Assembly (NCBI GenBank): GCA_964485095.1
Contig: CAZAIB010000013.1
Coordinates: forward strand, 1-64,000
Origin: CAYNWT01 sp964485095
GTDB taxonomy: Bacteria > Planctomycetota > Planctomycetia > Planctomycetales > Planctomycetaceae
Length of the DNA stretch: 64,000 nt
Reading direction: 5' to 3'
Shown: positions 51,930 through 59,989 of the stretch, one piece after another
How positions within the stretch are numbered: position 1 is the stretch's first letter
How the letters are laid out: each line of letters opens with the position of its first letter
Notes under the pieces: generated by a model
What the model was told of the DNA's origin: nothing
Database searches by the model: none
Seen by the model: only the letters and a program-made list of their open reading frames with translations
Translations under genes and position numbers: made by a program

Positions 51930-53054
51930 CTAGTGCTGGACCGTAGGCTTGGCGTAACGGATGGGGACGGCTCCGCGAATCTTGCCGACCTTGCGAGGAA
52001 CCGATTTCACTCGGTTTACAAACTCAGCACCTTCACCGATGCCGATCGGTGGAACGCCTTTAAGCGGCGAGTCGCCAGGCGCGTAAGGTTCGTGTTCCTG
52101 GTAGGCTCGGTGGAAACCAGCCGCGATGACCCCGACCGAACCGACTGCTCCTACTTTCGCAGCAACCGATTTTTCGAATGGCACGATTTGGAACTCCCGG
52201 GCAAACGTGTTGTCAATCTGCCAACCCTTCACGGTCAGGCTGCTATGCGGCTTCAGTAACCACATACCTTTCTGCTTCTTGCTGAACCAGAAACAATCGA
52301 TGCCGTCCAAAGTCAGACGGACAGCGACTTCAAACGGCGCGTCGTTAACCAGCCGAATGTGACACTTGTCGGACTCTTTGAGATCAATGAACGCCAGTCC
52401 GTCTTCCAATCCGACAGGGCACGCTTGACCTGACTTGATGATCTCAATGCCAAACAGGCCATCACGTTTCGCTCGAACAACTGTGCCCGTGAGATGCTGG
52501 TGTGGATCGGTGAACCCAAGGTGGACTCCCTCTTCTTGCGGCGGCTTTTGCCCGGGTACCGGAGCCGGCTTTGGTCCCTGATGCGGTTCAAATGGAATGC
52601 CGAGGATACGAGCGATTTCACCGCGATCGACGATGTTGATCTTCCGCGAATCCAGACTAAGAATCGGGTTGTCGTTGCGATCGACGAATTCCAGCGTGAT
52701 GACGAGAACCAGAGAACTCACCTTGTCGCTGCCGGCGTCTTTGACTTCGCGAACTTTCACCTGTCCCAGCAGTCCGACATCTGCCCGCAACTTCTTCGGG
52801 GTGATACCCAGCCTGGTAAGGTGAGTTCCCAGCAACTCAGTTATCAAAGCCGGACCACTGCTGGGGTACATGGTCGGACCGTTAATCTGAATCTTGCACG
52901 TGGAATAGTTCTGAGCAACCAGAGCTTTGTGGACATCGGCTGCAAGTTGTGAAATCTGCGACTCAAACTTAGCTGCCTGAGCCTGTGAACCGATACAGAA
53001 AACCGCCAGTGCGAGCAGAGGCGTTTGCAGCATTCGCTTTGTTGTGACCATCAT
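51930..53054 (-). CDS. Secreted protein of unknown function between serpin and caspase genes
   Basis: 374 residues. A signal peptide (MMVTTKRMLQTPLLALAVFCIGSQAQA) is followed by an alpha/beta region (about 28-150; FESQISQLAADVHKALVAQNYSTCKI) that recalls small outer-membrane-associated FlgO/LpoB-like domains. A Pro-rich linker (KPAPVPGQKPPQEEG) leads to a beta-rich C-terminal domain (about 215-330; CHIRLVNDAPFEVAVRLTLDG, WLLKPHSSLTVKGW). No family is assigned with confidence. AAAGG lies 7 bases before the ATG at 53054. The gaps to both neighbours are about 100-120 bases on the same strand, so it may work with them. Confidence 0.6.
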   Translation of the reverse strand: MMVTTKRMLQTPLLALAVFCIGSQAQAAKFESQISQLAADVHKALVAQNYSTCKIQINGPTMYPSSGPALITELLGTHLTRLGITPKKLRADVGLLGQVKVREVKDAGSDKVSSLVLVITLEFVDRNDNPILSLDSRKINIVDRGEIARILGIPFEPHQGPKPAPVPGQKPPQEEGVHLGFTDPHQHLTGTVVRAKRDGLFGIEIIKSGQACPVGLEDGLAFIDLKESDKCHIRLVNDAPFEVAVRLTLDGIDCFWFSKKQKGMWLLKPHSSLTVKGWQIDNTFAREFQIVPFEKSVAAKVGAVGSVGVIAAGFHRAYQEHEPYAPGDSPLKGVPPIGIGEGAEFVNRVKSVPRKVGKIRGAVPIRYAKPTVQH

Positions 53055-53173
53055 GGTTCTGCCTTTCATATCCGCGACGGTAGAAGGAACTCGCGGCTGT
53101 TGTGTGTTTCGTTGTTTGGACATGCTTGCCGTACCCATGCCGCATTCATCAGACGTTGTGCTCAGCACCCGAC

Positions 53174-54955
53174 TTAGTTGTTCAACGTGGTAGTGAAGCT
53201 GTAGCTGGTACCTTTGGATGGGTCGGAAACCCTAATCCGCATCTTCTTCGGAGAACTCCGAATCGCGTTCGCAAACGAAGCTTCGGACGTAATCTTCCGA
53301 CCGTTGACGTGCGTAATCTGATCACCAGCTTCCAGCCGGTACTTCTGACCATCCAGGTAACACCGCGTCGCCGGCGAACCGGGGACGACTCGCGTGATGA
53401 CGACCCCCATGCCGGTCGCGGCTGCAACCACAACACCAAACCGCGGCCCCTTTCCGGGTTTCGGACCCGGCGGCGGAATTGGAGTCGGTGTTGTACCGCT
53501 GCCTACGGGGTTCAGCTTCGTCGTCAACGCATGCCGCGCGCCATCGACTCCGATGACTGTGATTGAAGCGAGAGCCGGTGAGGTTCGAATCGCTCGACGC
53601 AACTGGTTCGCGTCCGTGACGGCCATCCCGTTTAGCATGGAGATCCTGTCACCAGCTTCCAATCGCCAAATGCGTCCGCCGGTATCCTGGCACTTTGTCG
53701 CAGGACCACCGGCGTCAACATTCCGAATTTGGACGCCGCCGGCACCGTTCGCCGCGAGAATTCCCAGTCGCTTAATGGCAAGCGTTCGCGTGCCGGGTGG
53801 CGGCTTCGGCTTGTCTTCGCTGCCGGGACCTCTGTCAGGCAGAATCGCTTGCACGTAGGTAAGTTCACCACTGACACGGTCCGGGGTCTGAACGCGAGGC
53901 CAACGCCAGTACGGCGTATTGTCCGTCGCGCGAACCAGACTGGCTTTACCCAGTGACTTCAGTGGGCCGGGCAAAGTCTGTGTGCGACCGGTGTCCGGGA
54001 AGTATTTGTATGTGATGACCTGTTCGGTCGTTTGGCCGCTGCGAGCATCGATGGTCACTTGCCGCTCATTGGATTCCGACGGTAGTGGTGGTATTCCTGG
54101 AGTCGGGCCAGGCGCGGGACCGGGGTTGTGAGGAACAACATTAAGCGCGAGTCTCGCAACCGTCTGGGAGCGTTGGTTCAGAAAGTTCCCGTCACCGGTT
54201 TCGATGGTTTCACCGTCCGGGTGCAGCAACGCAAACTGAGTTGCCGTCTCTGCGGCGATATCATTGATGATGGACTGCCAGGTCGCATCGCCCATGCTGG
54301 ACTTTGCTTTCATCGTGTCGTTTAGCGCCTTTGTGAAAACGGAACCCAGCCCATACTCGGCGTGCGTTGCCGCTTTCTCATCACGCTGGCAGGAATTGAG
54401 ATCGATAAACCCGTTCGCCTCAAAGAACAACTTCCTGAACAACGGAGAGGTCACAGGAATCTGGCGTCGTACGCCAATGGCACGCTGTGGCGGAACCACA
54501 TCGTGAAAGTTGAAACAGGCGTCCGTCATCATCACGGTCAGCCCCGCACTGAGTGACTGCAAAGTCGATGTCACTGCACTACGACTAATCCACTGCCCGG
54601 CCACGACCAGGTAGTGCTGGCCATCACGGGCGTAGTTGCCATGTCCCGAGTAGTAAAAGACGACGGCGTCTTCGGGGCCAACGCTTAAGCCTTGAATGAA
54701 CTGCGGAAGACCGGTCTGAGTCAGACTCGACGCCGGCACGACATGCGTTCGCAATGAAGCAGGATCGACGTTCGACAGGAACAGAGATTCAATATTGGTG
54801 CGATCAGTCTGACAGTACTTGCCAATACTAGCATCGTTTTCATCAGCCGCGATCACAACATGCAGCTTGCGAGCCGCCCGGGCGGTTTGCCCGCCGACAA
54901 TGAACGCCAGACCCACCGCTATGACAAAACATCTTGCTTTGGTTTGAGACAACAT
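53174..54955 (-). CDS. Secreted caspase-like (peptidase C14) protease with two PDZ domains
   Basis: 593 residues. A signal peptide (1-27, ending QTARA) precedes a caspase/metacaspase-type domain (about 29-265). Catalytic His105 lies in FYYSGHGNY and Cys147 in MMTDACFNF. Asp145, two residues before the Cys, matches the acidic S1 residue of metacaspases that cut after Lys or Arg. A Pro-rich linker, a beta region with a Tyr-Lys-rich stretch and two PDZ-like domains follow (about 395-475; IWRLEAGDRISMLNGMAV, and about 510-593; KYRLEAGDQITHVNGRKI). GGAGG lies 7 bases before the ATG at 54955, which decides the start. It shares strand and PDZ content with the serpin gene. Confidence 0.88.
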   Translation of the reverse strand: MLSQTKARCFVIAVGLAFIVGGQTARAARKLHVVIAADENDASIGKYCQTDRTNIESLFLSNVDPASLRTHVVPASSLTQTGLPQFIQGLSVGPEDAVVFYYSGHGNYARDGQHYLVVAGQWISRSAVTSTLQSLSAGLTVMMTDACFNFHDVVPPQRAIGVRRQIPVTSPLFRKLFFEANGFIDLNSCQRDEKAATHAEYGLGSVFTKALNDTMKAKSSMGDATWQSIINDIAAETATQFALLHPDGETIETGDGNFLNQRSQTVARLALNVVPHNPGPAPGPTPGIPPLPSESNERQVTIDARSGQTTEQVITYKYFPDTGRTQTLPGPLKSLGKASLVRATDNTPYWRWPRVQTPDRVSGELTYVQAILPDRGPGSEDKPKPPPGTRTLAIKRLGILAANGAGGVQIRNVDAGGPATKCQDTGGRIWRLEAGDRISMLNGMAVTDANQLRRAIRTSPALASITVIGVDGARHALTTKLNPVGSGTTPTPIPPPGPKPGKGPRFGVVVAAATGMGVVITRVVPGSPATRCYLDGQKYRLEAGDQITHVNGRKITSEASFANAIRSSPKKMRIRVSDPSKGTSYSFTTTLNN

Positions 54956-55051
54956 TCCGAATCCTCCAGGAGTTTCGTCAGCCCAGGTTGTCATCGATTC
55001 CATTCGAAAGTCGTTGCACCGCTCCGCGACACAAACACAATCGCGTTCGCT

Positions 55052-56803
55052 CTACTTCATCACCGCTTTGGGGGTTCCCAATCGCAGCAGGCTGGCGGCT
55101 TTCTGGTAAGGCGACACCAAATGCGTCGTGTCTTCCCAGATTTGCCGTTTCATATGCCCCTGCCCGGTGGCCACGGGACCAAGTCCGGCGTCTCGGAATC
55201 GATCGTTGACTTGAATTGCCGCGTTCAGGAAGTCCGGAGCCACTCCAAGTTCTGCAGCAAGTTCTTCGATACCCAGCGTTTGCAAAGCGTAGAACCGAGC
55301 CAGCGGGCCGACTGGTTCCAACACACTGCCGTCCGCCTTCACCAGTGCCGCGTCATCTTCAGCCATACCTTTCATTGCACGCAGTACCGCGGTTCGAAAG
55401 AAATCACGATCGCCAGCGACCAGTGCGTTCATCTCCTCGCGTTTTGGATACAGCCGACGCATGAAGTTTCGAGCCTCACCACCCAACGACGAACTGTCGC
55501 GGACAATGTCTTCCAACGGCAGCATGCCCTGCGTGTGGCAAGCCATGCACGAGAGCCCGTTGACAATTTCGACATTGCCTGACACACGTGTCTTGTCTGC
55601 GACCACGTCGGTTGGGCCAGCGTCAATTCGCTTGCCCAGGCCGTCGGTCAGCATGTAACCCTGCAGTCCGTTCGGCAGGCGGAAGATAATCTCACCACCG
55701 TCGTGTTCGAACGCCATGTGCGGATACGGATGCCGGTCGTATTCGGGCCCCAGCGGGAACCGAGTCAAATCGCCTCGCTTCGATGTTGGCTTAAAGTCGT
55801 AACTCTTCCAGTAGTACCCATTCGTTCCTTCGTGCCGTTCGACAAGTCGGTGCTGTTCAGAGATTCCACTGACAATCATTCCGGCGCGATCGACTTCCGC
55901 ATTGCGAATGTTTCGCAATGCATGCACCCCCAGTTTGGATTCCAGCTGCGCATCGTATTCAGGAATGCGAAGCAGATGGTGGTATAGCGGTGGCCGAGTC
56001 GCCCGGGCGATGAACCAGTCTGCTCGAATGGCTGGGATATCGGTTCCTGTGAGTTCATAGATTTCGCGAGCCAGTTCGTTGATGACTTCATTGTCCGGCA
56101 GCACGTCAAACTTCAGGCCGTATGGGTAGTGCGACAATAACGTTGTCCAGGTATCGACCGTCCAGGTCAGGTCTCGCATGTCGATCGCGTACAGCGTTCC
56201 GGCCGGATCGACCTTGGCAGGAACCACAACGCGGTGCCGCCACGAGAGACTGTTCAGGACCTTCCCCAACGCGGCGCGGGAGTAGTCGATTTCTGCCGGG
56301 GTACGCGATGGAGTATTGTGCAGCACGCGCATTGAGAAGAACCGAATGTACTGCCGTTCGGCCCGGTCGATGGTTCGGAGATAACTGCGGGCGTGATGGA
56401 GTTCTTCACCGAGCCCAATTACTTCTCGGGCGGCGACAGTATTGATCTTAGCGCCCGGTTCCGGAGCACCCGCTGCGATCCATTGCCCGATGATGTCCAG
56501 TTCGGCCTGCGTTGGCCGTTCACCAGTTGGTTCTTCACCCTGCGGCGGCATCTCACCGGCGTGCATCCGAATGAACAACCGGGATTGAGGTACATTGCCC
56601 GGAACCACTGTCTGCTTCGCGACGATCTTCGCCAGGTCGTCGGCAAACCCAAACGCCCCTTCGTTCGAACCATCGGCGTGGCAATCGAAACAGTGCTTCT
56701 TCAGAACCTCAAGTGCCTGGGTTCCGTAATCGATATCACCCGACTGCGCGAAAGCAGTGGCTGGCAACAAACTCAGTAGACAAACAGCAATACGAATGGC
56801 CAT
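55052..56803 (-). CDS. Secreted protein with two CxxCH heme-binding motifs, 583 aa
   Basis: A signal peptide (MAIRIAVCLLSLLPATAFAQ) is followed by a cytochrome-c-like segment of the planctomycete type (LKKHCFDCHADGSNEGAFGF, with MPPQGEEPTGERPTQAELDIIGQWIAAGA). A large central part with few recognisable motifs follows, then a second CxxCH (LSCMACHTQGMLPLEDIV). Such proteins are common in planctomycetes and are thought to bind heme c outside the cytoplasmic membrane; the redox partner is unknown. ATG at 56803 is chosen for the signal peptide and an upstream GGAGCGGG. The caspase-like gene follows after 96 bases, so co-transcription is possible. Confidence 0.82.
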   Translation of the reverse strand: MAIRIAVCLLSLLPATAFAQSGDIDYGTQALEVLKKHCFDCHADGSNEGAFGFADDLAKIVAKQTVVPGNVPQSRLFIRMHAGEMPPQGEEPTGERPTQAELDIIGQWIAAGAPEPGAKINTVAAREVIGLGEELHHARSYLRTIDRAERQYIRFFSMRVLHNTPSRTPAEIDYSRAALGKVLNSLSWRHRVVVPAKVDPAGTLYAIDMRDLTWTVDTWTTLLSHYPYGLKFDVLPDNEVINELAREIYELTGTDIPAIRADWFIARATRPPLYHHLLRIPEYDAQLESKLGVHALRNIRNAEVDRAGMIVSGISEQHRLVERHEGTNGYYWKSYDFKPTSKRGDLTRFPLGPEYDRHPYPHMAFEHDGGEIIFRLPNGLQGYMLTDGLGKRIDAGPTDVVADKTRVSGNVEIVNGLSCMACHTQGMLPLEDIVRDSSSLGGEARNFMRRLYPKREEMNALVAGDRDFFRTAVLRAMKGMAEDDAALVKADGSVLEPVGPLARFYALQTLGIEELAAELGVAPDFLNAAIQVNDRFRDAGLGPVATGQGHMKRQIWEDTTHLVSPYQKAASLLRLGTPKAVMK

Positions 56804-57336
56804 GTTCCCGCTCCACCGTCGTGATGGTTGTTGAAAAACTAGAGTCGCGTTCTCTTGCGACTGAGCCCACATAGGCAAAACGCATGCGCAAACCGACGTT
56901 GGCTCGACAACTTTCTGCTGACCCCACATGCTTTAGAACTCCGTAAGTTCCACATCTCAATGGCTTTCCGCACATCGGAAGAAAATCCAGATGCCAGCCA
57001 GCTCGCCCGCTGAATTGACGCCCGTTCGAACACATGATCCTGCACCGCCATCAATCTGATTTGCAGTGTCGCGGTCTGACGAGCTCCGCCATCACCGATT
57101 GCCAACTTGCCACTACAGTCACTGGCGCAAACCACCTGAGCCTGCTTAGAAAAATGCAGGAAAGTCTCACCGGCTGTCTCTACATCCGGTTACCCGCGCC
57201 GTGCCCGACATCAATTCCGACGTCTATTCCGATCCGAACGGGGCCCGTCGACCGCGGCTCATGAATCAGCCCCCTGCAGGTGATTCCAAACGGCTGAACG
57301 ACTACAACATCAGCAACTACCAGCGAAGATCCATCA
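56804..57336. other. 533-base gene-free stretch between divergent genes
   Basis: No convincing gene is seen. Short frames are present on both strands, but without ribosome binding sites or recognisable domains. It must hold the promoters of the cytochrome-like/caspase/serpin direction and of the kinase gene. No clear sigma-54 or ECF-type box was recognised. Confidence 0.5.
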
Positions 57337-58842
57337 ATGTCATCGACCAAACCTGCTACCTACCGATGCGTTTGCGGGTCGACTGTCCAGGTTGACTCAC
57401 GCGAAGGTGGGACCTGTGACGACTGCGGCCGAGCCTACACGGCGAACGCGGTCAACGCCTCGATGTCCATGACCATCGGGATGCCTGCAGACGTCAGTGT
57501 TGAACCGGTCGACCCCGAAGACGACGAAATGATCGGTCGATCGCTGGACCACTTCACCATCATCGATCGTCTGGGCGGCGGCGGTATGGGAACCGTCTAC
57601 CGCGCGTTGGATGAATCGTTGCAGCGGTACGTCGCCATCAAAGTCATCCGCCGACAAGGGATCAACGGGGATAGCACCGATCCGATTCAACTGGACCGGC
57701 TCCTGCAGGAAGCCAGGGCACAGGCCCGAGTCAACCACGCGCATGTGGTTCATATTTATTTCGTCAGTCGAAACGAACAACTGCCGTACCTCGCGATGGA
57801 ACTGGTTCCCGGACGCAGCCTTGCCACGCGACTTAAAGAAGAACCAATGCCGTACGCCGAAGTTGCAAAGATCGCTCGGCAAATCGCCGAAGCACTGCGC
57901 GAGTCGGCTCAGTTTGACATCGTTCACGGCGACATCAAACCTGCCAACATCCTGATGCATGAAGGCAATGCCAAGCTGTCTGACTTCGGATTGTCGCAAC
58001 GCATGTCCCGCCAGACCGAAGACGACGCCAAGGTGGCTGGCACGCCCAACTACATGGCTCCGGAAGTCTGCCGCGGCGAACTCGCCGACACGCGTTCCGA
58101 CCAATACTCGTTTGGCGTCATGCTGTTTGAGATGACGTTCGGTACCCTGCCCTATTCGTTCCCTGATAGTTCGCTGGAAACACGATTCACTGCCCACCAG
58201 CAATCGCCTGTTGAATTTCCCGTTCCGTGGCCGAACAGCGTTCCCGATTCATGGCGAGCTATCCTGGAAAAGCTACTCGCGAAGAACCCGGCCGACCGCT
58301 ACGACTCATATGAGAACCTACTGGTCGATCTGGACAAGAACCGCCCCATCGCACCGGTTCCGGCCGGCCGACTGGTTCGAGGCATGGCCTGGGGCATCGA
58401 CCTGCTCATCATGCTGATTGTTCAAATCACTTTCCTGACCGTAGGCGGCTTCGTGGGCGAACTACTGGGTGTCCCGAACTTCCTGCTCGCCAGCTGCGGA
58501 CTAATCGCTCCGATCTTCGCTCTACAGTGGCAACGCCGCGGTGGCCGTTCGCCCGGAAAACGTATCCTGCAAATCCGAGTGGTCGACGAACACGGCCTGC
58601 CGCCGTCACCGCGTGCCCTGGCCTGGCGTTCGGTCTTCCAACTGCTTCCCGCGTGGTTGGTGCCGCTCACGTCCAACATCAATGGAGCCGGGCTACCCGA
58701 CTATGTAGTCCTGCCAGCCGCACTGCTGGGCGGCCTGGCCCTGGTCGCAGACGCGTTCGTCGCAATCTTCACCGTTGGTATGAGAAGTATCCACGACCGC
58801 ATCTTCAAGACGCGAGTCGTGCTGGATACTCCATCGAGTTGA
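57337..58842 (+). CDS. Ser/Thr protein kinase with N-terminal zinc ribbon and C-terminal RDD membrane domain
   Basis: 501 residues. The N-terminal zinc ribbon has CVC (11-13) and CDDC (27-30). The kinase domain (about 72-330) has glycine loop GGGGMGTVY, Lys102 in VAIKVI, catalytic Asp199 in HGDIKPAN (HGD instead of HRD), DFG (216-218) and the APE motif. The C-terminal RDD domain (about 340-500) has several hydrophobic helices and GKRILQIRVVDEHG. Pkn-type kinases anchored to the membrane are abundant in planctomycetes. Loss of the Arg of HRD suggests regulation not dependent on activation-loop phosphorylation. It is divergent from the protease cluster. Confidence 0.93.
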   Translation: MSSTKPATYRCVCGSTVQVDSREGGTCDDCGRAYTANAVNASMSMTIGMPADVSVEPVDPEDDEMIGRSLDHFTIIDRLGGGGMGTVYRALDESLQRYVAIKVIRRQGINGDSTDPIQLDRLLQEARAQARVNHAHVVHIYFVSRNEQLPYLAMELVPGRSLATRLKEEPMPYAEVAKIARQIAEALRESAQFDIVHGDIKPANILMHEGNAKLSDFGLSQRMSRQTEDDAKVAGTPNYMAPEVCRGELADTRSDQYSFGVMLFEMTFGTLPYSFPDSSLETRFTAHQQSPVEFPVPWPNSVPDSWRAILEKLLAKNPADRYDSYENLLVDLDKNRPIAPVPAGRLVRGMAWGIDLLIMLIVQITFLTVGGFVGELLGVPNFLLASCGLIAPIFALQWQRRGGRSPGKRILQIRVVDEHGLPPSPRALAWRSVFQLLPAWLVPLTSNINGAGLPDYVVLPAALLGGLALVADAFVAIFTVGMRSIHDRIFKTRVVLDTPSS

Positions 58843-58866
58843 GCCGTCTTTTTGGGGAGACAGAGA

Positions 58867-59226
58867 ATGCTGTGTATGTCCAATACCTTGCTTGCGATTG
58901 CAGCCATCTGCTCAGGTACAGCAGTAACCCAGCTTCCTCAGGAAGTAACAGACAGAATCCGAGGAAAGATCGTCCTGGAGGACGGAACACCTGCAGAGGG
59001 AATCAGCGTGTTTCCAGCTCTCCCGACAGGTAGGGAAAAGTATCGAACCAAGACCAGTGAAACCGGTACTTTTACTCTCCGCTTCCCTCCAACAACGTTC
59101 TTCTTTCGACTGACAGGGAAGTCCATCAACAACGCAGTACTGAGTTTTCAGAAAGACCTAGCGGAGGCTTGCATGCCCGAAGACTGTTGCAACGGGCCGC
59201 AGGTGCCTTGGAATCCTGGAGCATAG
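58867..59226 (+). CDS. Small secreted protein with carboxypeptidase-regulatory-like fold, 119 aa
   Basis: A signal-peptide-like N-terminus (MLCMSNTLLAIAAICSGTAV) is followed by one transthyretin-like beta domain (IRGKIVLEDGTPAEGISVFP, TKTSETGTFTLRFPP) and a Cys-containing tail (EACMPEDCCNGP). GGGGAGACAGAG precedes the ATG at 58867. No catalytic residues are seen. It lies 15 bases upstream of the SUKH gene and 24 bases after the kinase gene, so the three may be one unit. Confidence 0.65.
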   Translation: MLCMSNTLLAIAAICSGTAVTQLPQEVTDRIRGKIVLEDGTPAEGISVFPALPTGREKYRTKTSETGTFTLRFPPTTFFFRLTGKSINNAVLSFQKDLAEACMPEDCCNGPQVPWNPGA

Positions 59227-59241
59227 TGAAGGGGGGAACGC

Positions 59242-59748
59242 ATGAGTTTCGATGAAGCACTGTTCGACGAAGTTATCGAGAAGAGAGAAGGTGCGACCTC
59301 GACGGAGATCCGTAGGTTTGTCGAAACTCTGCTGCTACCCTTGACCGATGCAGAGTGTGACCGATTTGCCGAGACGTACTCGTACGACTCCGGCGATCAG
59401 CTTATGCCAAACGCTGAGCTACCCCGGAAGTATCTTGACTTACTACGTTGGTCGAACGGTGGAGAGTTTCGCAGTGGCCGTCGTACAATTAGTTTGTGGC
59501 CTACAGGAGGGCCTAATGGCGTGCGGATGACTAACCTGGACTATGGGATTCCAAAGCATGCACCAGGCTTGCTCGCTTTCGCGTCAGATGGCGGAGGAAA
59601 CTTCTTTTGTTTTGATTGGCGATCCAGTGGGAGAGTAGGATTCGCCGCTCTTGAGGTCGGTGGGCCGCCCGCAGGCTTTTGGCCAATTGAAACATCGTTC
59701 TTGGAAGTGCTGACTTCAAATAGGCGCATTACCGAACTTTGCGACTAG
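59242..59748 (+). CDS. SMI1/KNR4 (SUKH) family protein
   Basis: 168 residues with MPNAELPRKYLDLLRWSNGGEF, LLAFASDGGGNFFCFDWRSSGRVGF and FLEVLTSN, the classical SUKH layout with a G-G-N-F-F-C-F-D core. SUKH proteins are best known as immunity proteins of polymorphic toxin systems, and also occur as free regulators. A very strong GGGGGGA ribosome binding site precedes the ATG. The neighbour is a small secreted protein, not a recognised toxin, so its role remains open. Confidence 0.8.
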   Translation: MSFDEALFDEVIEKREGATSTEIRRFVETLLLPLTDAECDRFAETYSYDSGDQLMPNAELPRKYLDLLRWSNGGEFRSGRRTISLWPTGGPNGVRMTNLDYGIPKHAPGLLAFASDGGGNFFCFDWRSSGRVGFAALEVGGPPAGFWPIETSFLEVLTSNRRITELCD

Positions 59749-59989
59749 CTTCCAGATAGTGGGATCTGTAGATCCCGGGTCTTCCGAAGGCTCGATTGCG
59801 ATAGCAACCAGTTGGACCGGCGAATACATGCTCCAACCATTCTACTCGAGCGTCGTTTCCCGTTTCACTGTCACCAATCAGCCAGAGATTGTGATTGATG
59901 CTCGAACTCCCGCCAGGCTGCAGTTCACAACCCAAATCGAATCTTCGGTCGCCCCAACAAAATAGACGACTCCCGCGGACTGAGCGACT

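Noticed and set aside
57034..57264. 76-codon frame upstream of the kinase
   Set aside because: No ribosome binding site, no domain, and low-complexity Pro/Thr-rich C-terminus.
59759..59965. 68-codon frame between the SUKH gene and the membrane-anchored protein
   Set aside because: It has a GTG start without ribosome binding site. The end (IVIDARTPARLQF) looks protein-like and might be a gene fragment, but no family can be named.
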